Positions 8,827 to 18,203 are shown, numbered from the stretch's first letter. The stretch is DNA of 64,000 nucleotides from Alkaliphilus transvaalensis ATCC 700919 (GCF_000621485.1 NZ_JHYF01000001.1:1-64000), one strand, 5' to 3'. The notes: a model not told the origin generated them from the sequence alone. Numbers and translations: made by a program.

Positions 8827-11295
8827 ATGTCAACTTATCAATTTAAAGAAATTGAAACTAAATGGCAAAAAAAATGGCAAGATGAGAATGCTTTTAAAAC
8901 AGTTGAAAATGACCAAGAAAAGTATTATGTACTAGAAATGTTCCCTTATCCTTCTGGGAAAATTCATATGGGACATGTAAGAAACTACTCTATTGGGGAT
9001 GTAGTGGCAAGATACAAGAAAATGCTTGGTTTAAATGTACTACACCCAATGGGTTGGGATGCCTTTGGTCTGCCAGCAGAAAATGCTGCCATTAACCACG
9101 GTATTCACCCTGACATCTGGACAAAGAAGAATATTGAAGAAATGAAGGATCAGTTAAGCGTATTAGGCTTAAGTTACGACTGGGATCGAGAAGTGGCAAC
9201 TTGTAACCCAGACTATTATAAGTGGACCCAATGGCTTTTTCTTCAATTTTATAAGAAGGGTTTAGCCTATAAAAAGGAGTCAAGAGTAAACTGGTGTCCC
9301 GACTGTGAAACCGTTCTAGCAAATGAGCAGGTTGTAGGAGGTCACTGTGAAAGATGTGATAGTAAAGTTGGTAAAAAACTATTAAATCAATGGTACTTTA
9401 AAATCACAGATTACGCTGAAGAATTACTTAAGGATATAGATACACTAGATGGTTGGCCAGAAAAGGTTAAAACAATGCAGAAAAATTGGATTGGTAAAAG
9501 TGAAGGGGCTGAAATCCAGTTCCCTATCGAAAATACTAATAAAAAATTAAAGGTATTTACTACAAGACCAGACACCATTTATGGAGCAACCTATATGGTA
9601 CTGGCACCAGAGCATCCATATGTAGCTGAAATGGTGGAAGGTACTGAGTATGAAGAAGCAGTTAATGGATTAATTGAAAAACTTCAACATATGTCAGATA
9701 TTGAAAGAACATCAACAGAAATGGAAAAAGAAGGAATATTTATTGGTCAATACTGTATTAATCCAGTTTCTGGTGAAAGAATTCCAATCTATATTGCAAA
9801 TTATGTTTTAATTGATTATGGAACAGGTGCCATTATGGCAGTACCAGCCCATGACCAAAGGGATATGGATTTTGCTCGAAAATATAGTATTAAAATTACA
9901 CCTGTCATTCAGCCAGCTGACTTTGAAGGTGAGTTTACATTAGAAAACGAAGCCTACGATGGTGATGGCATCATGATCAACTCTCAAGAGTTTAATGGAC
10001 TTTCCAACAAAGAAGCCTATGCTAAGATTAGTGAGAAGATCGAAGAAATGGCGGTAGGAAACAGAACAGTAAGCTATCGTCTAAGGGATTGGTTGCTATC
10101 AAGACAAAGATATTGGGGAACCCCTATTCCAATTATCTACTGTGATGATTGTGGAGCAGTAGCAGTACCCGAGGAAGAACTTCCATTAGAACTTCCGACA
10201 GACATAGAGTTTACTGGAAAAGGATTATCTCCATTAGCTACTAGTAAGACCTTTATGGAGGCAGCATGCCCTAAGTGTGGTAAGATGGGTAGAAGAGAAA
10301 CCGATACAATGGACACCTTTGTTGATTCATCTTGGTATTTCTTAAGATATGCCGATCCTAAAAATTCAGATCTTCCTTTTAAGAAAGAGGCAGGTAACTA
10401 TTGGTTACCGGTAGATCAATATATTGGTGGGGTAGAGCATGCTATTCTCCATCTACTTTATGCAAGGTTCTATACTAAGGTAATTAAAGACCTTGAGTTA
10501 ATAGATGTAGGAGAACCCTTTAAAAATCTCTTAACCCAAGGGATGGTATTAAAGGATGGGGCTAAGATGTCTAAGTCTAAAGGTAATGTTGTTAGCCCTG
10601 CTGAAATCATTGAGAAATATGGAGCAGATACTGCAAGGTTATTCGTATTATTTGCAGCCCCACCTGAAAGGGATTTGGAATGGAATGATCAAGGAGTAGA
10701 AGGTTGCTATCGTTTCTTAAATAGAGTATGGAGATTAGCAATTGAAGCCCATGAAAATAATATGTTTGCTTCGACTGTAACCTCCTTCTCAAAAGAAGAT
10801 AAGCATATAAAATATATGATACACAATACAATTAAAAGGGTATCAGAAGATATAGAAGGTAGATTTAACTTTAACACTGCCATTAGTGCTGTAATGGAAC
10901 TGGTAAATGATCTTTATAAATACAAAGAAAACAGTAAAGATGCCATTAATGGCGAACTCTATAAAGAAGGAATTTCTACCGTAATCGTACTTTTAGCTCC
11001 TTTTGCTCCCCATATGACAGAGGAATTATGGGCAATCACTAATGGTGAGGGCAGCGTTCACAATATTAACTGGCCAAAATACGATCCTAAGGCAGTTGTT
11101 AAGGATGAAGTAGAAGTAGTTGTTCAAATTAATGGTAAAGTAAAAGATAAGATAGTTATACCTGCTGATCTATCTAAAGAAGAACTTGAAAAACTTGCTA
11201 TGGAAAGTGAGAAGATTCAATCATTAATTGATGGAGGGACTGTTGTGAAGGTAATTGCAGTTCCGAAAAAGTTAGTGAATATAGTTATAAAGTAA
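8827..11295 (+). CDS. leuS: Leucyl-tRNA synthetase
   Basis: Charges tRNA-Leu in the cytoplasm. The 822-residue class I enzyme shows the HIGH-type motif (PSGKIHMGH) near the N terminus, a zinc-ribbon-like set (CPDCETV and CERCDS), the CP1 editing domain, the KMSKS loop ([10 protein letters not shown]) and the anticodon-binding C-terminal part. Start is ATG 8827 after GGAGGAGG; an ATG five codons earlier lies within that ribosome site. It is controlled by the T-box and followed after 11 bp by the YheO-type regulator. Confidence 0.97.
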   Translation: MSTYQFKEIETKWQKKWQDENAFKTVENDQEKYYVLEMFPYPSGKIHMGHVRNYSIGDVVARYKKMLGLNVLHPMGWDAFGLPAENAAINHGIHPDIWTKKNIEEMKDQLSVLGLSYDWDREVATCNPDYYKWTQWLFLQFYKKGLAYKKESRVNWCPDCETVLANEQVVGGHCERCDSKVGKKLLNQWYFKITDYAEELLKDIDTLDGWPEKVKTMQKNWIGKSEGAEIQFPIENTNKKLKVFTTRPDTIYGATYMVLAPEHPYVAEMVEGTEYEEAVNGLIEKLQHMSDIERTSTEMEKEGIFIGQYCINPVSGERIPIYIANYVLIDYGTGAIMAVPAHDQRDMDFARKYSIKITPVIQPADFEGEFTLENEAYDGDGIMINSQEFNGLSNKEAYAKISEKIEEMAVGNRTVSYRLRDWLLSRQRYWGTPIPIIYCDDCGAVAVPEEELPLELPTDIEFTGKGLSPLATSKTFMEAACPKCGKMGRRETDTMDTFVDSSWYFLRYADPKNSDLPFKKEAGNYWLPVDQYIGGVEHAILHLLYARFYTKVIKDLELIDVGEPFKNLLTQGMVLKDGAKMSKSKGNVVSPAEIIEKYGADTARLFVLFAAPPERDLEWNDQGVEGCYRFLNRVWRLAIEAHENNMFASTVTSFSKEDKHIKYMIHNTIKRVSEDIEGRFNFNTAISAVMELVNDLYKYKENSKDAINGELYKEGISTVIVLLAPFAPHMTEELWAITNGEGSVHNINWPKYDPKAVVKDEVEVVVQINGKVKDKIVIPADLSKEELEKLAMESEKIQSLIDGGTVVKVIAVPKKLVNIVIK

Positions 11296-11306
11296 GGGGG
11301 AGTAAA

Positions 11307-11954
11307 ATGGCAAGATCATTACATCCGATTTTAAAATCCATGATACCAATGGTTGAAGGTATCGCTAGAACCATCGGTAGAAACTGTGAAGTTGTTTTAC
11401 ACGAAATTAATGAATCAAAAAAATCAATTATTTCGATATATAATGGTCATGTTACAGGTAGATCTATTGGTAGCCCTATGATGGATGTAGGCTTAAAGGC
11501 AGCTAGGCAAGGAAACAATGTAGATAATATCTTAAACTATAAGAACAAAAGTTCCGATGGAAAGGTTTTAAAATCTAGCACGATGTTCATTAAAGATGAA
11601 CAGGGGGTTGTTATAGGTTGCCTTTGTATCAATATTGATATATCAGAATTCGTTGTAGCACAAAAATCCCTTGAAGAATTAATACAAACAGACTCAAAGG
11701 TAGAGATGAACATGGGAGAATTTGTTCATAATAACGTTAATGATGTATTGATGAATATTGTATCTGAAACCTTAGAAAACTTTGGAAAACCAGTTGCTTA
11801 TATGAACAAGGAAGAAAAGGTAAATATTGTTAAAACGTTAGATGGGCAAGGAGCCTTTCTTATAAAGGGAGCCATTGATTATGTTGCAAAAATTCTTTGT
11901 GTTTCCCGCTATACCATCTATAATTATTTAGATGAAATAAGAGTAAACGGATAG
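11307..11954 (+). CDS. YheO-type transcriptional regulator (PAS-like plus HTH)
   Basis: DNA-binding protein of the YheO/DauR type. The 215 residues comprise an N-terminal YheO PAS-like sensor (about 10-115, with [10 protein letters not shown] and [11 protein letters not shown]) and a C-terminal HTH of the DauR kind (about 160-212, with [21 protein letters not shown]). The ligand is unknown; the one characterised relative, DauR, regulates D-arginine catabolism. The gene is sandwiched between leuS and ridA with 11-bp gaps on each side, so it is likely under T-box control and may sense an amino acid or its breakdown product. Confidence 0.85.
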   Translation: MARSLHPILKSMIPMVEGIARTIGRNCEVVLHEINESKKSIISIYNGHVTGRSIGSPMMDVGLKAARQGNNVDNILNYKNKSSDGKVLKSSTMFIKDEQGVVIGCLCINIDISEFVVAQKSLEELIQTDSKVEMNMGEFVHNNVNDVLMNIVSETLENFGKPVAYMNKEEKVNIVKTLDGQGAFLIKGAIDYVAKILCVSRYTIYNYLDEIRVNG

Positions 11955-11965
11955 GAGGAAGAAGG

Positions 11966-12355
11966 ATGAGGGAAGTAATTAACACATCAAAGGCACCAGC
12001 AGCTATAGGACCATACTCTCAAGCTGTAAAGGTGGGTAATATGCTATTCATTTCAGGTCAAATTCCTTTTGTACCAGAAACAATGGAGTTAGTGTCAGAA
12101 GACATTAAAGAACAAACAAAGCAATGTCTAGAAAACCTTAAGGGGATTTTAGAAGAAGCTGGTTTAACCCTAAACCACGTTGTTAAAACTGGAGTATTTA
12201 TTAAGGACATGAATGAATTTGCTGCCATCAATGAAGTATACGCTACTTACTTTAGTGATAACAAGCCAGCAAGAGCATGCGTAGAAGTAGCGAGACTACC
12301 TAAGGATGTTAGGGTTGAGATTGAGGCTATTGCAGTAGTAGAGAAGATGATTTAA
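11966..12355 (+). CDS. ridA: RidA family enamine/imine deaminase
   Basis: Hydrolyses reactive enamine/imine intermediates released by PLP enzymes such as threonine or serine dehydratases. The 129-residue protein has the family hallmarks: [12 protein letters not shown] near the N terminus, ISGQIPF, the catalytic Arg in [13 protein letters not shown] and a C-terminal VEIEAIAVV with the expected Glu. It closes the T-box operon and is followed by a strong terminator. Confidence 0.95.
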   Translation: MREVINTSKAPAAIGPYSQAVKVGNMLFISGQIPFVPETMELVSEDIKEQTKQCLENLKGILEEAGLTLNHVVKTGVFIKDMNEFAAINEVYATYFSDNKPARACVEVARLPKDVRVEIEAIAVVEKMI

Positions 12356-12368
12356 TTTTGAAGGTAAT

Positions 12369-12398
12369 AAAAACCACTCCATAAAGGGGTGGTTTTTT
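12369..12398 (+). terminator. Terminator of the leuS-ridA operon
   Basis: AAAACCACTCC pairs with GGGGTGGTTTT around a short loop, followed by a run of T. The 198-bp direct repeat begins three bases beyond. Confidence 0.85.
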
Positions 12399-12400
12399 TA

Positions 12401-12598
12401 TAGGCTTTTAATACTCCAACACCATAATATGTTCTTTTCCAAAGACTTGTCCATTAAACTTAAAACCTATACTTTCATAAAGTTTTATAGATGCAACACC
12501 GGCAATATCAACCCCAAGAAAGACTTTGTTTCTTGATTTATCTTGTTTGATAATCTCTAATAGTTGATCCATTGCTTTTCTGCCATAGCCCTTTGACT
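12401..12598. repeat. 198-bp direct repeat, left copy
   Basis: Identical at all 198 positions to 16181-16378, 3,780 bp to the right and in the same orientation. It contains the last part of the acetyltransferase gene. The first differing bases are A12400 against G16180 on the left and A12599 against G16379 on the right. Confidence 0.97.
12408..12598 (-). pseudogene. 3' fragment of a GNAT acetyltransferase gene
   Basis: Encodes the last 63 residues and stop of the acetyltransferase found whole at 16188-16622, with no start codon or 5' part. The break falls immediately before the acetyl-CoA-binding loop SKGYGRKA. Because it adjoins the ridA terminator, I infer that this is the original 3' end of the gene and that the cassette to its right was inserted here. 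Confidence 0.9.
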
Positions 12599-12674
12599 AA
12601 AAAGGTTTTTAGAAGTTATTGTAGAATTACTTAAAAGATATGAGTACTTATGGTATAACTGGGAGGATCATGTA

Positions 12675-14702
12675 ATGGCAAATATAGTTGAGATTTTAAA
12701 GAATAACTCAGAAATGGAATTGTGCTACCTATGGGTAGGGAAATATAAACTTATCAATGAAGAAGGATTTAACTTTAGCGGTAAGTATAGATTTAACGCT
12801 ACATTTGAAAAAAACAAGTTAATAGTTGAAATTAAAGAAAATGAAGATTTCATAAAAAATTTCTTTGGTTCTAATATAACTAATATAACAGCAATTGTAG
12901 GTAAAAATGGTACGGGTAAGAGTACTGTCCTAAATTATATAAAAAATAACATTTTTGATTTCGTATCAAATAAGGTAGTTATATTTAGGATTGGATTTAA
13001 ATTTATTGGCCTATATAGTAACATTGAAGAGCCTATATGTTCACAATACAATATTACGTGGTACAAGTGGGATAAAGATAAATATCAAGCATTGATGAAC
13101 AATACTAGAGGAATTATTAGCGAGATAGGGCAATTAAACGTATTGTTTTATTCAAATCTAATCTATAATGCAGAAGAAAGTGAAAGGGAATATCCTGAGT
13201 ATATTGTCCAAAATATATCTACGCTTAACTTGATGAAGCAAAATAAGTATTTTTCAGGAGATAAGTCAACACAGATTCAAAAAATATTTTTAATGGATAT
13301 AATACAAAGCATTATAATGCTAGATAATAAAAAAATTCGTAATCATATAGATGATATAATAGTACCTAATCTAAGGTATTTAAAAATATCTATATCAGAC
13401 TTATATAAAGATGCAGAAAATAGGCCAACAGGAATTATTTTAACTAGCAAACCATTCAATGACTATTATGGTATAACTCAAGCAGATAATCTATTAATCG
13501 ATAAATCTAGAACAGCTCTTATACAAGGTTTAAAAAATGTTGAAGAATCAATTTATACGATAGAAGAGTTATCTAAAGAAAATACTAGAGATATGTTAAT
13601 TTTTAAGATAAAAACATATAAAAATATACTAGTATCATTATTTAATGAATACTTCTACATGAATAATAGAGTTATTTATTTTTTAGAATTTTTAAGGTCG
13701 TATACGGTAGATGAGGATATTACATATCAGAATTTTAGTGATATATTCATAGATTTTTTAGAATCTCTATATAAAAGTTATACAAGTATTCTTAGAAAGA
13801 AAAAATATGATTTAATGCCAGCAGAGATAAAGGAGAATAAAAAAATATTGCTTTCGTATCTTTTTATAGCAAGGTATTTGCATAAAAACAAATTAAATTT
13901 ACACACTATGGGTGATTCATCAAGTTATATTTTAGATATACAAAATAATATAAAACCCATGATAATATTTATTAAAAAATATATGAATCTTCCATCATTA
14001 AGATTTTATGATTTTAATTTTATACAAGAAAAGAATAGTAGCAGAAGAATTATTTCTTCCGGTGAAGAAGCGATGTTGAAAATTTATTCTAGATTATATT
14101 GGGCTATAACCAATATGGAAACAAATTCATTTATAAAAATTAATAAAAAAACCTCTCATATATTAATTTTAATGGATGAGCCAGAAATTTACTTACATCC
14201 TGCTTGGCAAACACAGTTAATAGATAGGCTTATTGAATTTTTAGGCAATGTGTATAAAGATTATAGTATACAGCTTATTATATCTTCAAATACACCGTTT
14301 CTTGTATCAGACTTACCCAGCCATAATGTGATATTTATGGAAAAAGACGAAGAGAATTGTAAAGTTAAAAAAGATCAATTAATACCTACATTCGGACAAA
14401 ATATCCATACTTTATTCAAGGAAGCATTCTTTATGGAGAAAGGCACTATCGGTAAATTTGCAAAAGGCAAAATTAACGATGTAATTAGGGACTTAGATCA
14501 ACTAGATAAACCCAATAATCAAATTAGTGAAGCACGTATTAAGGAAATTTATAAGATTATTAATTATATTGGAGAGCCAATTGTAAAAGGTAAACTTTTA
14601 CAAGTTTTAGAAGACAAAACAAAGCATAATAAAGAAGCTAGAAAACAGTATTTATTGAGAATCAAGGAAGAAATAGAAGAGGAATTAAGTGAATTAGATT
14701 AA
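12675..14702 (+). CDS. AAA/ABC-type ATPase of a two-gene defence-like system (Septu PtuA-like)
   Basis: Large ATPase of 675 residues of the SMC/OLD/ABC-like kind seen in anti-phage systems. Visible motifs: Walker A GKNGTGKST at 76-84, an ABC-like signature SSGEEAML near 460, Walker B ILILMDEPEIYLHP near 495-508, and an IISSNTPFLV segment after it. The long middle section is helical, without recognisable domains. The gene is markedly AT-rich with many ATA and AGA codons compared with its neighbours. It precedes an HNH nuclease by 24 bp. ATPase plus HNH resembles Septu (PtuA-PtuB) and the retron Ec78 effector pair; defence is inferred from this pairing and the insertion context. Confidence 0.8.
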   Translation: MANIVEILKNNSEMELCYLWVGKYKLINEEGFNFSGKYRFNATFEKNKLIVEIKENEDFIKNFFGSNITNITAIVGKNGTGKSTVLNYIKNNIFDFVSNKVVIFRIGFKFIGLYSNIEEPICSQYNITWYKWDKDKYQALMNNTRGIISEIGQLNVLFYSNLIYNAEESEREYPEYIVQNISTLNLMKQNKYFSGDKSTQIQKIFLMDIIQSIIMLDNKKIRNHIDDIIVPNLRYLKISISDLYKDAENRPTGIILTSKPFNDYYGITQADNLLIDKSRTALIQGLKNVEESIYTIEELSKENTRDMLIFKIKTYKNILVSLFNEYFYMNNRVIYFLEFLRSYTVDEDITYQNFSDIFIDFLESLYKSYTSILRKKKYDLMPAEIKENKKILLSYLFIARYLHKNKLNLHTMGDSSSYILDIQNNIKPMIIFIKKYMNLPSLRFYDFNFIQEKNSSRRIISSGEEAMLKIYSRLYWAITNMETNSFIKINKKTSHILILMDEPEIYLHPAWQTQLIDRLIEFLGNVYKDYSIQLIISSNTPFLVSDLPSHNVIFMEKDEENCKVKKDQLIPTFGQNIHTLFKEAFFMEKGTIGKFAKGKINDVIRDLDQLDKPNNQISEARIKEIYKIINYIGEPIVKGKLLQVLEDKTKHNKEARKQYLLRIKEEIEEELSELD

Positions 14703-14726
14703 AGTAAGAGACTGGAGAGTTATAGA

Positions 14727-15923
14727 ATGATACATATACCAAAGCTTTTAATCGAGGATGTAGTAGAAGAGCATATAAATGAAGTATTGCCTTATATAGT
14801 AAATGGAATAAAATTCTTTATAAATATAATTGTGACTATAAAAAATGCTAGACTTCAATGTACTCTAAATGAACTTAAAGTTAATTTAGGAGTAGATAAA
14901 AGGCGATATATTGCAGAATTAAACTGCATAAGAGGTAGTGCACATAAAGTAATTAATATAAAACATGATACAGTTATTGATTTTGACAATAGGAAATTTA
15001 ACAACTATTTTATTTCTAAAATAGATTTATACCATAAATTTTTCAAATATCTTCTTAAAAATAACAATAAAAAATTAAAGCAAATACTTAAGTCAGAGCC
15101 ATATCGATTGGAGAGAATATATGATGGACTGGAATGGAACTTTGATGAGATTTTTTTCGTTACAAATGATGAAAAAAAGTTTGTATGTGATTTATTAAGT
15201 ATTATTTTTAATTACGAATCAGTTATAAATAATAAGTCTAGTAAATGGAATGGGTATGATTTGGCTACAAGATTAGATATAACTGTTTGTCCATATTGTA
15301 ATCGCTCATATATTTTTACAGTAATCTCACGAGATAAGGAAATTGTAAGACCAGAATTTGATCATTTTTATTGTAAATCGCTGTATCCCATATTTTCTTT
15401 ATCGTTTTATAATTTAATACCAAGTTGTAGTATTTGTAATAAGAAAAAATCTAATACTGATTTTTTAAAGAAACAAAAGGGGCTACACCCTTATTATGAA
15501 GGGTATGGAAATAATGCATTCTTTACATATGAAATAAAAGACCTTGATACGTTTGAGGGAGAGAAAGAAGCCGTTAAAGTTAAATTACAAATAAATCATG
15601 ATCCTGATGGTAAAATCAGTATAAATAATAAAGTCTTTGCTATCAGTGCCATCTACGAATACCATAACGATATTGTGGCAGATTTATTATATAGAGGGAA
15701 AACATATACTAAAAGTGTGATAGAAGATATAGTAGAGACACTTAATAATGGGGAATCAACGAAAGTGAGTGAGGAAGAGGTTTTTAATCTAATCTATAAT
15801 TACTCAAGTGATGAAGATATCCCAAAAAGGTCTCTTGGTAAGCTACATAAGGATATTGTTGATAGAATGAAATGGGATGTTAGTTTTTTTTCTAGCGCTC
15901 ATATGTCGCTTAGCAAAAAGTAA
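14727..15923 (+). CDS. HNH endonuclease partner of the ATPase (PtuB-like)
   Basis: 398-residue protein with a zinc-bound HNH core in its second half: CPYC at 188-191, the catalytic DH at 212-213 (EFDHFYCKS), the central Asn in FYNLIPS and CSIC followed by NKKKS at 234-242. The arrangement CxxC, DHxxxKS, N, CxxCN is that of HNH effectors in Septu and related systems. The N-terminal 180 residues are helical and unrecognised; the C-terminal 140 residues likewise. At 398 residues it is longer than the PtuB proteins I recall (about 200). It is cotranscribed with the ATPase and ends 264 bp before the acetyltransferase repeat. Confidence 0.8.
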   Translation: MIHIPKLLIEDVVEEHINEVLPYIVNGIKFFINIIVTIKNARLQCTLNELKVNLGVDKRRYIAELNCIRGSAHKVINIKHDTVIDFDNRKFNNYFISKIDLYHKFFKYLLKNNNKKLKQILKSEPYRLERIYDGLEWNFDEIFFVTNDEKKFVCDLLSIIFNYESVINNKSSKWNGYDLATRLDITVCPYCNRSYIFTVISRDKEIVRPEFDHFYCKSLYPIFSLSFYNLIPSCSICNKKKSNTDFLKKQKGLHPYYEGYGNNAFFTYEIKDLDTFEGEKEAVKVKLQINHDPDGKISINNKVFAISAIYEYHNDIVADLLYRGKTYTKSVIEDIVETLNNGESTKVSEEEVFNLIYNYSSDEDIPKRSLGKLHKDIVDRMKWDVSFFSSAHMSLSKK

Positions 15924-16021
15924 AGGTTATCTTTAGACAGTAATAGAAAACCTGATTTTTAAAACTTAAGTAAATGATTAGTCAGGTCAAAAATAAAAGA
16001 ACGAAAAGATGTAAGATTAGA

Positions 16022-16178
16022 CTTATCAACTGTTTGAGCAAAGGGAGTTTTGATAATTGCTTACATCCCAGGAGTTAGACCTATCAATGGTTGCTGACGG
16101 ATTTAGGTAGTTTTCAAAATAAGAGAAAAAAGGCACTGTCTTAATGATTGTAAAAATCATTTTAAGACAGCGCCTTTT
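16022..16178 (-). repeat. Dispersed repeat unit, copy A, at the right edge of the ATPase-HNH cassette
   Basis: Read on the minus strand, it consists of a long hairpin (16131-16174) and then a 27-base box (16094-16120) that is identical to 49857-49883. The two copies lie in opposite orientation on the chromosome, but hairpin and box have the same relative order in both. Copy A continues with further stems (for example TTATCAACT near 16022 with GAGTTTTGATAA near 16046). Nature unknown; no ORF. Confidence 0.75.
16131..16177. terminator. Long hairpin terminator between the cassette and the acetyltransferase
   Basis: GGCaCTGTCTTAatGATT pairs with AATCatTTTAAGACAGcGCC. A-run on the left and T-run on the right make it usable from both sides, that is for the nuclease gene and for the acetyltransferase. 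A related hairpin follows tRNA-Sec at 49696-49746. Confidence 0.8.
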
Positions 16179-16180
16179 TG

Positions 16181-16378
16181 TAGGCTTTTAATACTCCAAC
16201 ACCATAATATGTTCTTTTCCAAAGACTTGTCCATTAAACTTAAAACCTATACTTTCATAAAGTTTTATAGATGCAACACCGGCAATATCAACCCCAAGAA
16301 AGACTTTGTTTCTTGATTTATCTTGTTTGATAATCTCTAATAGTTGATCCATTGCTTTTCTGCCATAGCCCTTTGACT
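16181..16378. repeat. 198-bp direct repeat, right copy
   Basis: Perfect match to 12401-12598. Here the repeat is part of the complete acetyltransferase gene (its 3' end). Confidence 0.97.
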
Positions 16379-16622
16379 GATGATTTTTGTCAATCATAAT
16401 TCGGTAAAGCCAATACTCATTATCATCTCCATCAATACAGTACATTAAAAAGCCAACAGGTGTTTCATTGTTATAAATTGCTAAAGGTATACATTCAGGT
16501 TGAACTTTAGATTGGGCTATAGAAACAGCATTAGAAACTAGAAGGTCACTTTGATACTCTGCTACATCCAAACTGATTATATCCCAAAAATTTTCTACAT
16601 TGATTTCCTTTAGTGTTAGCAT
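16188..16622 (-). CDS. GNAT family N-acetyltransferase
   Basis: Acetyl-CoA-dependent N-acetyltransferase, substrate unknown. The 144-residue protein (start at the second Met, whose ribosome site AGGGG is seven bases upstream; the first Met at 16628 is only one base from it) has the GNAT fold: motif A region IMIDKNHQSKGYGRKAMDQL with the Q-x-x-G-x-G acetyl-CoA loop, then VFLGVDIAGVASIKLYESIGF. The 3' 191 bp are an exact copy of the fragment at 12408-12598. Confidence 0.9.
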   Translation of the reverse strand: MLTLKEINVENFWDIISLDVAEYQSDLLVSNAVSIAQSKVQPECIPLAIYNNETPVGFLMYCIDGDDNEYWLYRIMIDKNHQSKGYGRKAMDQLLEIIKQDKSRNKVFLGVDIAGVASIKLYESIGFKFNGQVFGKEHIMVLEY

Positions 16623-16740
16623 CTTCATACCCCTTTTTATGTTTTAGTCATTATTTCGTGCATATATGGTTAATTCAATATTGAGGTATTGAATACCTTT
16701 AATTACTAGAAATTATAAATCAACCTTTATTACAAACCCT

Positions 16741-17031
16741 CTATTTCAGATAAAATCTCTTCAATATCATGATCAATGATTGACCTGTAATTACAATAAA
16801 GAATACAATACCAGTGTGAAATGACATTATATTATTCGACAATAAAATATAGTATGTTATTGCAGCTAATAAATGAAAAGAAGTAAATGTAATCTCCACT
16901 ACATTTGCTTTTTTAACATCATCAGTATTCAAAGCATGAGCCATAAGGGATTTTTTATTAAAATTGAAAAGTCTAAAGATTAGATACGCCAAAAACATAA
17001 GAATCAATAATATAAAGGTTTGATCTTTCAA
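16741..17031 (-). CDS. Small membrane protein of unknown function
   Basis: 96 residues with three hydrophobic segments: LLILMFLAYLIFRLF near the N terminus, FHLLAAITYYILL in the middle and IVFFIVITGQSLIMIL before a basic end. No family recognised. The start is TTG with GGAGAGGTG eight bases upstream. It lies behind the acetyltransferase in the same direction. Confidence 0.6.
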   Translation of the reverse strand: MKDQTFILLILMFLAYLIFRLFNFNKKSLMAHALNTDDVKKANVVEITFTSFHLLAAITYYILLSNNIMSFHTGIVFFIVITGQSLIMILKRFYLK

Positions 17032-17260
17032 ATTAATTCACCTCTCCTTTATAATGGTTGCTCTGACTTTATCATTATATCATAAAACTTCCAAATATAT
17101 CAAAAACCTATGGTTAACTTTAGCAAAAGAATCATATAATTTTACACAATTTCTGGTCAATAAAAATAAAAAATACTATTTAATTTGTTTAATAACAAAA
17201 TAACAGGGTAAATATTCCTACGGATATGAGGTGAAAGATCTAAAGGAGAGGGAGAAACAA

Positions 17261-17704
17261 ATGGGGAATGAAATCAATTATAATGCATTAATTAATGAAA
17301 TTACAAAGTGTTGTTTTACTGAAAATGCCTGTGGCAGTTGCAATAGAGAAATCTGTCTTGTAGGTTATTGCAAGAAATCTTTAATAACAGCACTAAAGGA
17401 GAATACACAATTTATTGACGGAGGAATGGAAGGGATTCCCTATACAGATACAAAGGTTTATGAGGAAGAAGATCTAATTGAAACAATAGGTTTTATTTTA
17501 AACCAGTGTCGAAACTGTCAGCTTTATCATGATGAAGATTGTGTAATTAACATTATTAGAAGCTCTATGGAGGTAGGTTTATTAGGTGAAAGTCAAGAAT
17601 ATGGTGGTAGTAGTTTAGTTTATTTGAGTGATATGCACAAGGTAAACCCAGACATTGCCGACAGATTACTTGTAGCATTTAAGAATAAAAAGGGAGGAAA
17701 CTAA
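17261..17704 (+). CDS. Cysteine-rich protein encoded with rubrerythrin
   Basis: 147 residues with two cysteine groups: an N-terminal CCxxxxxCxxCxxxxCxxxxC array (within about residues 14-36) and a central CRNC...DC group, which could bind iron or zinc or form an Fe-S site. No family name is recognised with certainty. Start is ATG 17261 after AAAGGAGAGGG; the GTG ten codons upstream precedes that site. It ends one base before the rubrerythrin gene starts, so the two proteins are probably made together and may share a redox role in oxygen or peroxide defence. Confidence 0.7.
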   Translation: MGNEINYNALINEITKCCFTENACGSCNREICLVGYCKKSLITALKENTQFIDGGMEGIPYTDTKVYEEEDLIETIGFILNQCRNCQLYHDEDCVINIIRSSMEVGLLGESQEYGGSSLVYLSDMHKVNPDIADRLLVAFKNKKGGN

Positions 17705-17705
17705 T

Positions 17706-18134
17706 ATGGAAAAAAGAGAACTTACAATAGAAAATGTAATTGGAGAAACGAAGGGAACACCCTTAGAAAGACCAGTAAAACAAAACTTTACTGGTGAAAC
17801 CAGTGAGGTAGGAATCTATTTAGCAATGGCAAGACTAGCCCAAAGACAAGGTTATCCAGAAATTGCAGAAGTTTTAAAGACAATTGCATGGGAAGAGGCA
17901 GAACATGCAGCACGATTTGCAGAACTAAATGGAATGATCGAAGAAGATATTTTTGAAAATATTAAGCGTATGCTAGAAGGTGAAACCTTCGCAAATCAAG
18001 AGAAGAAGAAGGCTGCAGATCAGGCGGAAGAGTTAAATCTCCTAACAGCGAGAGATTATTTTAATGAATCCTCTAAAGATGAAGCTCGCCATGCAAGAAT
18101 GCTAGAAGGAATCCTTAATCGATTTATAGGTTAG
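17706..18134 (+). CDS. Rubrerythrin-family ferritin-like protein without rubredoxin domain
   Basis: Diiron four-helix protein of the NADH-peroxidase/rubrerythrin group that reduces peroxide in anaerobes. The 142 residues contain the diiron ligands in [32 protein letters not shown] and [15 protein letters not shown]. The usual C-terminal rubredoxin domain (two CxxC) is absent, so an outside electron donor is needed; the Cys-rich protein encoded just upstream is a candidate. Confidence 0.9.
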   Translation: MEKRELTIENVIGETKGTPLERPVKQNFTGETSEVGIYLAMARLAQRQGYPEIAEVLKTIAWEEAEHAARFAELNGMIEEDIFENIKRMLEGETFANQEKKKAADQAEELNLLTARDYFNESSKDEARHARMLEGILNRFIG

Positions 18135-18154
18135 TTAGCCCATATACATATGTG

Positions 18155-18203
18155 AAACCCTTAATTTACATTAAAAAATTAGTGTAAATTAAGGGTTTTA
18201 TTT
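18155..18203 (+). terminator. Terminator of the rubrerythrin operon
   Basis: AAACCCTTAATTTACA at 18155-18170 pairs with TGTAAATTAAGGGTTT at 18183-18198, followed by a T-rich tail. Confidence 0.85.

Noticed and set aside
12654-12659. TATAAC as -10 box of the ATPase gene
   Set aside because: It overlaps the ribosome site region and would start transcription inside it; no suitable -35 box lies 16-18 bp upstream.
16022-16120. Possible degraded transposase gene in copy A of the dispersed repeat
   Set aside because: Short open stretches occur on both strands but stops appear in every frame within about 100 bp and no transposase motif is visible.
16188-16622. Acetyltransferase as part of a toxin-antitoxin pair (TacT-like)
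   Set aside because: There is no RHH antitoxin gene next to it, and the protein looks like an ordinary small-molecule GNAT.
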